Positions 23,621 through 35,475 of a stretch of DNA of 64,000 bases are shown here, one piece after another. The position numbers and the translations under genes were made by a program. The notes under the pieces were generated by a model. The model did no database searches, was not told where the DNA came from, and worked only from the letters and a program-made list of their open reading frames with translations. Source of the stretch: Phallus indusiatus (lineage: Eukaryota; Basidiomycota; Agaricomycetes; Phallales; Phallaceae); assembly GCA_027605045.1 (NCBI GenBank), contig JAQFWX010000039.1:248001-312000 (forward strand). Direction: 5' to 3'. Within the stretch, counting starts at the first letter, position 1; the number at the start of each line of letters is the position of its first letter.

Positions 23621-24421
23621 TCTTTTTTAACACCTAAACGGCGTTACAATTTTCAAAATACGCCAATCGTATTTGCTAGTTTATAGTGAGAGAGGATATG
23701 CCTAAAAGCAACAAGAAGTCGAAAAAGAACGTAGGCGAACCACCACCTACCGAAGGCGGTCCATCCACATCTGCGCGAGCAGGTGATACTGTTGTGATAG
23801 ACGCAGCATTGTTCGAAACACTAGTCGCGGACCACGCAAACCGATCCAGGCAAGGATCAAGACAAGGATCAAGACAGGCTTCACCAGCGCGAAGCGAAGC
23901 AGGCGAATCCGAAAGATCGACTAGATCTCAAAAGTCTAACCTTGGAAAAGACGAGGTAGTTATGCCCCATAAGATGATTGAGGACGCAAAGAAAATGATC
24001 CATGACCTTGTAAGAGGTGATACACCGGGACAAGACGTCAGTGATATGCTAGTACAACTAGAGGCAGTCGTAATGCCCGATGAGGAAGAACCGTGGACAA
24101 CGGTGAAAGGGAAAGGTCATGCACGAGACGACAACAGGACCAGCACGACAATACTGGCTCCAGTAATGGACAACGCGCAGGCGACGGTCAAAACAATGGC
24201 GAACACGCCAGCATTGCCAGCGACACCCAGAGCCCCATCGGTAGCACCGACTCCTGGAATAACTCGTCAACCAACACAACAGTACGCGGTACACGCGGAA
24301 ACACTACATTCAGTGTTACAGGACCTACCTTCAGCACAACCAGCAGCGACCAGCACGCCCATCAGACCCATGCGAGCAGCAGATGATGCAGCCGCAGAGA
24401 TAGAGCGAGGACGAGCTGAGC

Positions 24422-24818
24422 TGTCAGGGTACGCTACCGCGTCCCCTCATTTTTCCTTATTTATTATCATCGGTATATATCTATTTCTACCTTATTTATA
24501 TTTCCCGTGCGTTAGCTCTACCTTCCGTTTATTCTCTCCGTCCATATTTCACCTTCTCTACTCGCGCGCGTTGCGCGCTCGTACACGGCGTGATGCCCGT
24601 GACATCATGTCGCTTAGGCTCGGCTTGGGCGCCTGGCACTTAGCTGTGTCAGGGCCGCACGCCGCGTCGTCGTTTTATGTATATAGTAGCTGTACCTAGA
24701 GTGAGGGTCCCTAAGCTTGTTCTCTTAGGATCCCCTCCGTCTGGGTGAGTAGTATAGTTATCTTCCAATATATTACTTAGGATCCCCTCCCTCTAGTCTG
24801 AGCTGAGTAGCCCTAACA
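24422..24818 (+). repeat. solo LTR, Gypsy C family, in Gypsy A gag
   Basis: This is a 397-bp LTR, TGTCAGGG...CCCTAACA. The neighbouring 5-mers (TGAGC left, AACCA right) do not match. The flanking frames are nevertheless offset exactly as a 5-bp duplication would require. Confidence 0.88.
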
Positions 24819-25232
24819 AACCAGAGCACCGGTTGTACCTAGAAAAAGAGCAACATCTGCTAGGGATCAGTACGAGCAAATGAGAGAAGACCTCCGAGAT
24901 ATACCGGAGAGTAACGCTGGGCCCTTCATGCCCAAATACTATGACGACGAGGACTCATCAGATGACGAAGAAGAAGCGCACGATCGTGGATACTTCGAAC
25001 GAGAAATGAGGGAAACCCCATTTGACGACCGAGAGGACAGACATAAACCTACGAGGAGGTTTAGAAAGGTTCGGGAAGACGAGGGGATAATCGTCATGGT
25101 GCAAGAGGCACTAGAGGAGTGCAAAGATGTAGTAGTATCAGCATCCCCACTTGCGAAAGCGGGTGCTAAAATGCCTTTATCCGTTATATACAGCGGATCG
25201 TCAAAGCCAGAGGAATTCGAGAAATTCGTAAC

Positions 25233-26099
25233 TGTCATGATCCGATTCATGACATCACTTCCGGTAACGTTACGTAATCCATATCCAATCATTTACCGTT
25301 CATCTCCGTAATCTTATCACGCTTACGTCACTCACGATAAGACCATCGCGTTCAGTCATCCCAATCAACCTTACCACTCGAATAGAGACGCACCCGTCTC
25401 TCTTAACTCCTGGAACATCCGCGGAAAGGCCTTTCTAGAATATTCCACGCACGTTCCGGTTATGAGATCATAGATGACGAACGTAGGTCCATGTATGCAC
25501 AGCTCTCATCCCTGCACACCTCATGTTCATCACATGAGACATCATACCCTGCATATATTGATGTTACTTACGAATCTCACGACTTGTTTGTATTTCTCAA
25601 GTTCGGAATCTATTTCGAACTGAGCTAGAATTATTTATCTGACGTGTATATAAACCCTAGCATACACGTAGATAGTTCTTCAGACTTAATATCGAACGTA
25701 GTTCGATATCTCTATAAAACTCTCTTTTCTCTTACTCTCTACATCATTGAACGTCGAGATCGTTCCTCGAGACTTGCAGCGACGGAAGCCATCCGTCGTT
25801 GCCGAGAGTTACATCTCAAAGCTTTCTTCATTATCGTTGAGCTTGATATCATTCAATACGAGATACAGCTCGCGACTCTCGAAGCTCGGAACGCACATAT
25901 CCGTAACGTCCTTGACGAACTCGACGCTCGTGACGAACGTCAGGACAAATCCTAAAGAAGACTGTCGTGGCACAACCTCTTATAGGTTGAGGCCAAGTCC
26001 TGGCTATCGTCAACCAACGGTGACGGTTAACAGTGTTATATTCAGCGACTAAAGTATATTATAGTATCTATAACCGTTCCCGGATATCGGTACTTGACA
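25233..26099 (+). repeat. solo LTR, family D (867 bp), in Gypsy A gag
   Basis: This starts TGTCATGATCC and ends TACTTGACA, and is flanked by GTAAC on both sides (25228-25232 and 26100-26104). A TATATAAA box lies near 25650. It is the same family as 31289-38442. A roughly 100-codon frame at 25644-25955 recurs in part near 38090 in the other copy. It is more likely U5/leader sequence than a gene, though I cannot exclude a small product. Confidence 0.88.
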
Positions 26100-26558
26100 G
26101 TAACCTCTATCCTCAGATGGTTGAGACTAAACAATCTACTCAGCGCAGCATACGTCGAAGCACACATAGCCGTAGTCGGTATGTGACTAGATGGAGAAGC
26201 ACACGAATGGTTCGTGGAGCACGTAGAACGAGGAGGTCGTTCAACCAAGGGCTGGGACTTGGTAAGACTGTTCCGAAGGATGCACAATATGTTCTTGTCA
26301 CCTACGAGCAAGAACCAATCTGCACATAACTTCGATCACACGAAGCAAGGTGCAAGGAGCGTACACCGGTACATGAGTGAACTGCTGAAATTCGCGGCAC
26401 GTTTAGTATATCCACCGGACAGATACACCTTCAAACGAAAGTTCTTAGAAGGACTTGATGAGAGAATTCGCAGTGAAGTCACCAAGAGGGGATTCTTGGC
26501 CGAAAACTCATCAATTCGACGGCTGTACATAGCCGCGAATGACATAGAGCAAGCATGG

Positions 26559-26954
26559 TGTTAGGGCTACTCAGCTCAGACTAGAGGGAGGGGATCCTAA
26601 GATATATATATTGGGAAAACACTAACTACTCACCTAGAGGGAGGGGATCCTAAGAGAACAAGCTTAGGGACCCTCACTCTAGGTACAGCTACTATATACA
26701 TAAACGACGACGCGGCGTGCGGCCCTGGCACAGCTAAGTGCCAGGCGCCCAAGCCGAATCTAAGCGATGTGATGTCACGGGCATCACGCCGGGTACGAGC
26801 GCGCGACGCGCGCGAGTAGAGAAAGTGAAATAGAGACAGAACAAGGAAGCGGAAAGTAAAAGTAAAACACGGAAATAATAAATAAAATAGAAATGAAGTG
26901 ATGCCGATGGTAATAATTAAGGAAAATGAGAGACGACGGTAGCGTACCCTGACA
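26559..26954 (-). repeat. solo LTR, Gypsy C family, in Gypsy A gag
   Basis: This 396-bp LTR is flanked by CATGG on both sides (26554-26558 and 26955-26959). Removal rejoins EQAW to DYNKS in frame. Confidence 0.93.
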
Positions 26955-27670
26955 CATGGGACTATAACAAGTCAATACAAGCTCAACGTCAGACACCCGT
27001 AAAATCAACGGGTACTCATTCAAGCTTGGCCAGACAAGCTCAAGAGAACAACTACCGCGCTAAAATCAAACCAAGCGGTATACCCACGAGGACTATTCCC
27101 CGCACGACCACGACTAGCAACGCGCTATCTGTAAGACCAGCGACGAGCAGTACAACAAAACCGACGAGAACGTCGACTACCACGACAACTCGACCAGTCA
27201 GCTCAGGGACGCAAGCCCGAAGCAGTAGCACTGTACTAAAGTGCTATGAATGTGGACAGACTGGCCACCTAAGACCACAATGCCCTAGAAAGGGACAGGT
27301 ACGTGCCAACGTGATGCACGTTGAGGAGGAAGAGGAAGACAATGCGGACGAACTGCTCGACACAATCATAGAGGAAGAAACGGGAGGAAACATACTAGAA
27401 GTGGAGGAATCCCCACAGTATGATGACGCTGAACAAGGTCAGGACACCGCGGAAGCAGTGGACTACGGGGGAGGGGACCACTATGAGTGGGATGAGAACG
27501 AAGACGCGGTAGGCGCATACATGATGGTGATAACCGAAGATCACGGTTACGACGAAAGAAGATTACTTGTTATCAAACAAGGCTCGTCCACCATTGGGAC
27601 GATCAAGTCACAGGAAGAACCCCTGTACGATCACACAATGAGACCTAAGTCAAGGGCTCCAAAGCGTGAT

Positions 27671-27990
27671 TGTAACGTTTCGTTACTTTTTATAGTATAC
27701 CGCGGACGGTATACAAATTATATCACGCTGTAGTTTCACACCAAGAATAACAGACCAAGGGTGCTGTATTTTTTATGGTGTAAAACAAAATGCGCGTGCT
27801 GAATCAGCACGCGCGTAGCTACTACTAATGTATAGTTATTACATAATGGCTCGCCGCGTCACGGCGAGCCAGAGGCGTTAAGCGCCTCTATTACTAGAGT
27901 AAGTAATAGTAACTACTGCAGAGGGCGAAGCCCTCTGCATATGCCTAAGCGACATATACTTAACCCACCGCTTGCGGTGGATCCGTTACA
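27671..27990. repeat. solo hairpin-chain LTR in Gypsy A
   Basis: These 320 bp run TGTAACG...CCGTTACA with GTGAT on both sides (27666-27670 and 27991-27995). Excision joins PKRD to KESIK in frame. It contains a run of perfect hairpins: GCGCGTGCT/AGCACGCGC, GGCTCGCCG/CGGCGAGCC, AGAGGCG/CGCCTCT, GCAGAGGGC/GCCCTCTGC and CCACCGC/GCGGTGG. Confidence 0.9.
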
Positions 27991-30900
27991 GTGATAAAGA
28001 ATCAATAAAACCGCTAGAGGGTTACTGGCTTGTGAACGGCCAATTAGCGCACTGTCTAATCGACAGCGGATGTCAAGGCATGATAATGTCACCATCATTC
28101 TCGCTTACGACTGGAGCGAAGACGTTCAAACTGGATAAACCAGTGTCACTGCAGCTCGCAGTAAAAGGAAGTAAGTCCGTAATACAGTACAGAACGTACA
28201 CCTGGATAGAATTCGGGGATATCAGTGTATTAGAATACTTCGATATAGTCAACATTGACTACTACGACGTCATAATTGGCGTACCATTCCTGAAAAGGTA
28301 TGACATTTGCCTGGACTTTGGCAACGGGATAATCACCCGGGATGGAGGGGTAATCACCCCAGTGGAACGATTCACTGAAATAACCGACACTACGGATGAG
28401 TCCACTGAACTAAGTGGAAGTTTAGCTATTGCATCAGCACGCCCCGTAACTACTACGACTAATGTAGTAGCAGTGAGACGGAAGATCCGAGTACCGGAAC
28501 TTAAGGATGAGAACCTACCTGCGTTACGCGAGTACTGGAAGGAGGAGTACAGCGATTTATTCGGGCCAGTGCCGAATAGACTCCCTCCATTTAGGGATGT
28601 AAATCATCATATCCCATTAATAGAACCTAACAAGGTTATTCGGTACAGACTACCGAAGTGCCCAGACGCCCTCAAGCCACTGCTGGCTGAAAAAATAGAG
28701 TGCTACACGCAAGCAGGTTGGTGGGAACTGACTGTCGCACAGCAAGCCATCCCTATGCTATGCCTGTTTAAGAAGGCATTATCAGGACTACGCATGGTAT
28801 TTGACCTGCGTCAGCAGAATGATAACACGTTGAAAGACGTGACCCCGTTTCCAGACCAGGAGACAATTCGCCAAGACGTGGCGAGACATAAGTACAGGTC
28901 GAAAATTGACCTAACGGAAGCGTACGAGCAAGTCAGAATTGCTCCGGAAGACGTGGATAAGACCACGTTCTCGACGATATATGGCACGTTTAAGAGCCAT
29001 GTTATGCAACAAGGTGATTGTAACGCGCCTTCAACATTTCAGAGGTTGATGACCCACATCTTCCGGGACCACATCGGAAGAAACATACACTCGTACATCA
29101 ACGATGTGTTCGTCTACTCAATGACGATTCAACAACACCAGGAACACCTGGAGATTGCCTTCTCGAGATTAAGGAAGGAACAACTTTATCTAAGTCAGAA
29201 GAAAGTTGACTTATACTCCAAACGATTGGAGTGTCTAGGACACATCATCGACGATGATGGTATCCATCCAGATATGGAAAAGATGGACAAAATTCGCAAT
29301 TGGAGAACCCCACGCACGTTCAACGACGTACAGAAGTTCTTGGGGCTTGTGCAATACGTTGCCGCCTACCTTCCGGGAGTCGCCACTTACACTTCCCCGT
29401 TGTCGGGATGCACCCACAACAATAGGCAATTCGAGTGGACACCAGCACTAGATCGCTGTTTCAATGCAATCAAAGCATTGACGAAGAACGCCCCAGTACT
29501 TAAACCTATCAATCCTGATAGCGACGAGCCAATTTGGCTTGTAACCGATGGATCCAAATGTGGTGTCGGTGCGTATTATGGTCAAGGCGCGAACTGGCAA
29601 ACCTGCAGACCAGCAGGGTTTATGTCAAAGAAATTCACTCCGGCACAGTATAACTACTGGACACATGAGCATGAGCTCATCGCAGTACTTGAAGCACTGA
29701 ATAAGTGGGAAGACAAACTACTAGGTCGTAAATTCACCCTAGTAACGGATAACGAGGCATTGAAACATTTCAAGACACAGCCCCGTATGTCGCCTAGACA
29801 GGCGAGATGGTACGAGTATCTCTCTCGTTTCGACTACGAAACGATCCATATAAAAGGTGAGACCAACACGGTCGCAGACGGACTCTCGAGATATTTCGAG
29901 AATGACCTACCTAATGAGATACACCCACCTGAGAACTACGTCAACATCGACATGAAACTAGATCCAGCAGGGGATCAACTACCTCCTGAGAGGAAAAGCA
30001 AACTCAGAATCAGTGCGGCGAGACGCATCAACACTCAGGCGAAAGCTAGAGTCCAACAACAGACGGCTGAACAAGCATCCGTTGAACAACGAACAGCATC
30101 CATTGAAGAAGTGGATACAGACGATGAAGATGTACTGGCAGTCACAGCGCAGCATAGCGGTAAAACGCTTAAAGCCAAGATCGAAGGCTTCGAAGGACTG
30201 GCTGATCTGATAAAGAGCGGCTATAAGGACGACACAACACTGAAGAAAGTGTTAGAAAACCCTGATGCATACAAAGGGTTTGGGATGAAAAACCAGCTAC
30301 TGTACACGAAGAATCAGTTCTCCCGTGACGTGGTCTGCATACCCCATCACTTATTTTACCAGGGGAGGAAGCTGGTAGAGATCATCATTAGTGAAGCACA
30401 CGAAATTGTGGGACACTTTGGACGCTATAAAACGTCGCAATACATTAGACAAGTGTATTGGTGGAGAACGATGGCAGAGGACATCGACAAATACTGCAAA
30501 TCATGCGGTAAATGTCAAACTAATAAGGATGACAATAGACACCCTAGCGGTCTACTGAAGACGCTACCCATCCCCAATAAACCATGGGAATCAGTCGGAA
30601 TGGACTTTATAGGCCCATTACCGGTATCGAAAGGATATGACTTCCTATTAGTCATAATTGACAGATTGACGTCAATGGTGAGACTTATGCCCACCACCAC
30701 GAAGCTAACTGCGAAAAGCGCAGCACATCTGTACTTCGAAGGTGTAGTAAGGCATCATGGCGTGCCAGCTTCTATCGTCAGTGATAGAGATACCAGATTC
30801 ACCGCGAAATTCTGGAAAGAACTGCAGCGGCTAATAGGGACAAAACTCCTCATGTCCACTTCATTCCACCCACAGACGGATGGAGCAACAGAGCGGGCGA

Positions 30901-32074
30901 ACCGCTCCATAGGACAAGTATTACGTTCTATAATAGATAACGATCAAAAGGATTGGGCTGAACGTATCCCGATGGCGGAATTCGCACTCAACAGTAGCAC
31001 GAGCGAGACGACTAAGTTCACGCCGTTTGAACTTAACTACGGATACACCCCTGCATTAGGGCGACAGCTCAACACAGACACCAAGTTCAATGGTGTAAAG
31101 CAATTCGCATTACAAGCGAAATGGAATCTTATGGCTGCACACGATGCCATAATCGCGAGTCGCGTGAAACAAACTATGCACGCGAACACTCACAGACGAG
31201 ACGCGCCTGTCTACAAAGAGGGTGACCTCGTGTACCTTTCTATGAAGAACATAGCTCTACCAAAGGGTAGATCCAGTAAGTTGGTACCTGTCATGATCCG
31301 ATTCATGACATCACTTCCGGTAACGTTACATAATCCATGTCTGATCATTTACCGTTTATCTCCGTAATCTTATCTCACTTATGTCACTCACGATATGACC
31401 TTCGCGTTCAGTCATCCCCATCAACCTCGCAACTCGAATAGAGACGCACCCGTCTCTCTTAACTCCTGGAACATCCGCGGAAAGCCCTTTCTAGAATATT
31501 CCATGCACGTTCCGGTTATGAGATCATAGATGACGAACATAGGTCCATGTATGCACAGCTCTTATCCCTGCACACCTCATGTTCATCACATGAGACATCA
31601 TACCCTGCATATATTGATATTACTTACGAATCTCACGACTTGTTTACATTTCTCAAGTTCGGAATCTATTTCGAACTGAGCTAGAATTAATTATCTGACG
31701 TGTATATAAACCCTAGCATACTCGTAGATAATTCCTCAGACTTAATATCGAACGTAGTAAGGCTGTCCACGGGTATGGTCATACCCGGGTACCTGTCGCA
31801 GGTACCCGTGCTAAAACCCGCGGGTTTGGGTACCAAAACCCACGGGTTTTCGCTTAAGTAAACCCGTCGGGTGTGGGTTTGAAGTTTGTACAAATTTCAC
31901 GGGTTAGGGTTTCATTTTTGGATTTTTTCAAATACCCACGGGTACCCGGGTTTTATTTGCAATTTTTTTTAGTTCAGCCGTCTATTTTTAATCATGCTAG
32001 TTTAAAATTTTGAAAATTTCACCGCGGAACAGTGACAATCACATTCTGTGACTCTGCCTTAAGCACTTCAGCAC

Positions 32075-35052
32075 ATGACTCCGTCCTCAAAAAGAAACAA
32101 AAGACCTGCACAATCCCCTTCCTCTTCTAGTCGTTCAAAAAAAGCAAAAGAAGTCACTCCAGCCCAATCATCACCACCCGGCTCATCCGAAACTTCCCCC
32201 GAACCTGTTCCAGCCGTACCTGGCTTGACACTTCCAGATTCAGCTGTAATAACTCCCACAGAATCATCTAGTCTAGAGAATGTCGAAGATGATTATCCCA
32301 CTGATGTATCTGAGAGTTCCCGAAATCTATGTAAGCTTTCCTTATTTCATTTTTTTTCGGATCATTGAACTTTGCTTTCCTCACACGCCGATTCAGTACA
32401 TAAGTCCAAAAGTTGGAAGCACGGTGTTTATGAACACTTTCTTCCTGCTTCTTTGGTTGTTGATGATAATGGTAAACCAATTAGAACCAAACAAGGTAAA
32501 CTATCCATGAAATTTATTTGTCGAACGTAAGTTAATCCGCAATTGATCCTCCTATTTACATTAACATCACAATTCACTCAGTCATCCGACTATTATTCTG
32601 ACGCGGACATTGGGTGATGCTTCCACCGGGAATTTAAACCGTCACAGAGACATGTGTGATCCCAAACGCTCAAAAGAAGCTCTTACTATGGCCGACTTTG
32701 CGAAGGGCAGCAGTTACTCCCGAGACGCCTTTCGGTTTGGCATTGTCAAATGGGTGGTGGCAAAAAATCGACCGTATATGATCATTCAAGATGCTGAACT
32801 CATTTCCCTCTTCAAGATGCTATTTTCTAAAGTCGAGGTTCCGTCATGAACTTCTTTGGTCCGCGACATTCAAAAACTGTACAAACTCTCACGCAAAAAG
32901 GTCATTGGGATCTTTGAGGTGAGTATTTATTACACACTGGGACACAAAGTATACTTATATTATTGTTTTAGGCATTCCCGGATGCCATTCACATTGCGCT
33001 GGACGCTTGGACATCCAGAGCGGCGATGAGCTTCATCGCCGTCACAGCGCACTGGATTGATCCAAAAACAGGGACTCAGCGGCAGATCATATTGGATTTT
33101 TTAAGGTAACGTACATGTTCCTATCTTTGCTCTGTTATTCTGAAAAACTAATTGCACTATCTCTAGAGTTTCTAAAGCTCACACTGGCGTCACAATGGCC
33201 ACCGTCGTTCATCAGATCTTGGAGGAACATCAGATTGTATCTAAGGTACGTTTGTCTCTTGCACTGAGTGTTTTATTTCTAATTGCACATAGGTGATTGG
33301 TCTCACTGCCGATAACGCATCGTCAAACGATACGATGACGGATCACCTGGTCAAGCTGATGCCAGAATGGGGAGGTCAGCAGAATAGGATACGGTGTATA
33401 AATCACGTTATAAATCTCGTTGAAAAGGTAATTTCAATCATGCTCTATATCTTCCCAACATGCTCAAGATTGACAGGCTGTGCTACGTGTTCTTTTACCT
33501 CGGAAAAAGGACATTCAAGAAGACCCAGCATTGGCCGCCTGGCAAGCAACAGAAGATCAATCGGACGACAGCAAACGAAAGCACGGATGTGCAGAAGACG
33601 ACGAAGAAGAGCTTCAAGATGAAGATGATCTCGATGCGGAACGCGATGTTGACATGGACCCATTGGTGGATGAAGCAGCAGAGGCGACAGAGGTCAAGCT
33701 GGGAGAACTGGACGATGCTGAGTGCAAAGAGGCGATTTTTACTTTGAAAAAGGTACGTCTAGTCAGTCTCCTTGGAAATACAATATCTACATTAATAAAC
33801 CTGCTAGGTTACAGGTTTTGCTTCGGCTCTGGCACGCTCAGATACCAAGCGATCAGCATTGACCGAGTGCTGTGAGGGACTGGGTCAAACACCTCTGGCT
33901 CCAGTTAAAGTTGTCGCCACACGTTGGAACTCACATGTCGAGGCGTTGAAACGCCATCTTCTGAACCGTGAAGCCGTCTCCCTCCTCACCACAAGCAGCC
34001 GCTACAAGCATTTGAAGCTTAGCCAATATGCAATGCGTGCCCAAGAGTGGATCATAATAGAACAGTTAGAACCGGTACTCAATGTAGGTTTCTGGTTTCT
34101 CTTTTTTATTTGAATTCTGACTCACATTTTCCAGGCATTCAAGAGCATCACTCAGCGCATGTCAACCGCAGACGTGCCATTGCTTCACCAGGTTATCCCG
34201 GCGATCGACTACTTACGCGACCATCTCGAACGTCTTGCTGACAACGAGGACTTGCACATGGCCGTCCGTCATGCAGCTAATAACGGCATTGAAATACTCA
34301 ATAAATATTACGTGCGGACAGACGACAGCGAAATGTTCCGTGTTGCTATGAGTAAGTTTCTCTTATACTGACATAGCCAGTTTTGGTTACTGAAAAATGT
34401 TATATTGATTGTATAGTTATGCATCCTAGGTACAAACTTGGGTATTTCCGAGAAAAGAAATGGCCTGTCGAATGGGTTGAAACTGCAATGGAAATTGCCA
34501 GGCGTATCTGGCAGAGCAGCTATCTACCTCGGATTGCGCAAACTCAGGGAAAACAAAACGTAAAAGTATGTACACATTTTTGCTATGTATTCAAGAGCGA
34601 CATTCTCATTTTGTGAAGTCGGTTTTAGATGATCTGGATCTTTGGGATGGTGCTGGTGATGATGTCAGTGCCGAAGATCCTTTCGAATCATATCTTTCCT
34701 CCCCACGACTCAAGGACTGTCGCGATCCTATCGCGTATTGGCATGCACAGTGTTTAAGTGGGGTTGCATCAGAACCGTTGGCCAAAATGGCCTTGGATTA
34801 TCTTGGTGCCCCAGGTAAGTCCTTCTCTGTCAATGATATCATTGTATCTATGCTAAACATGATGGAGCCTCATCCACAGATGTCGAGCGCGCATTTTCAC
34901 TCAGCGGACGCATCGTCTCTCCCTTGAGAGCGTCACTGCATGACAAAAATATTCGCGCAACGGTCCTCCTCAATTCATGGGGAAAGCTTCCAGATTTTGT
35001 TGCGGAACAAGAGTTCAAAAGTGCATTGGTTGCAGGTTGGGCCCACTCTTAA
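32075..35052 (+). pseudogene. hAT transposase with about a dozen exons and one nonsense codon
   Basis: The N-terminus is low-complexity Ser/Pro (from ATG 32075). A BED-type finger follows (KFIC, then TGNLNRHRDMC, 32500-32660). The catalytic core has ALDAWTSR near 33000, LTADNASSND near 33305 and CINHVINLVEK near 33395. An acidic insertion (33540-33720) precedes ATRWNSHVEAL near 33920 and MHPRYKLGYF near 34425. The C-terminal hAT dimerisation region spans YWHAQC, ERAFSLSGRIVSPLRASL and LNSWG, ending at TAA 35050-35052. Short introns with GTAAG/GTACG donors join in frame. TGA at 32847-32849, in PS-stop-TSLVRDI, falls where related proteins usually have Arg, so this copy looks inactive. The enzyme would cut and paste by the 17-bp ends. 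Confidence 0.85.
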
Positions 35053-35475
35053 TTAGTTATACTGTCCTTAGTCTACACGAAATAAATCACTATCTTTGTT
35101 TCCATTCTTAGTTGAATGAACTTTGAATCATAAGTGGACCTTCGCGAATCGCAGTCTTATATAGTAATTGTAAGAATTGAATGCATTCAGAATGCATACA
35201 AACACTTTCTTTATTGTATTTCTTATTTTACCGTGAGGTTGGCACATTGTTTTCCACTCGGACATTATAGTCTATTATCTACCTATACAAGAAATGGAAA
35301 TGTCTAGCGTTGAAATCATCTAGTGGTCACTAGCGCTCGCTTGCGTTCTTTCGTTTCTCATTCCATCTTCAACATTCCCGCTCATTCTGTAACTCAGGTA
35401 AGTTAAATCTTCTTCAATCTCATTTTCTGGTCACTCAAAAATGGATTTCTGATCTCACGGACAGCTCTTGTTTTA

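Noticed and set aside
25644..25955. 103-codon ORF in LTR family D as a gene
   Set aside because: It lies entirely inside an LTR downstream of the TATA box and is not kept at full length in the second copy. It was kept only as a note under the LTR.
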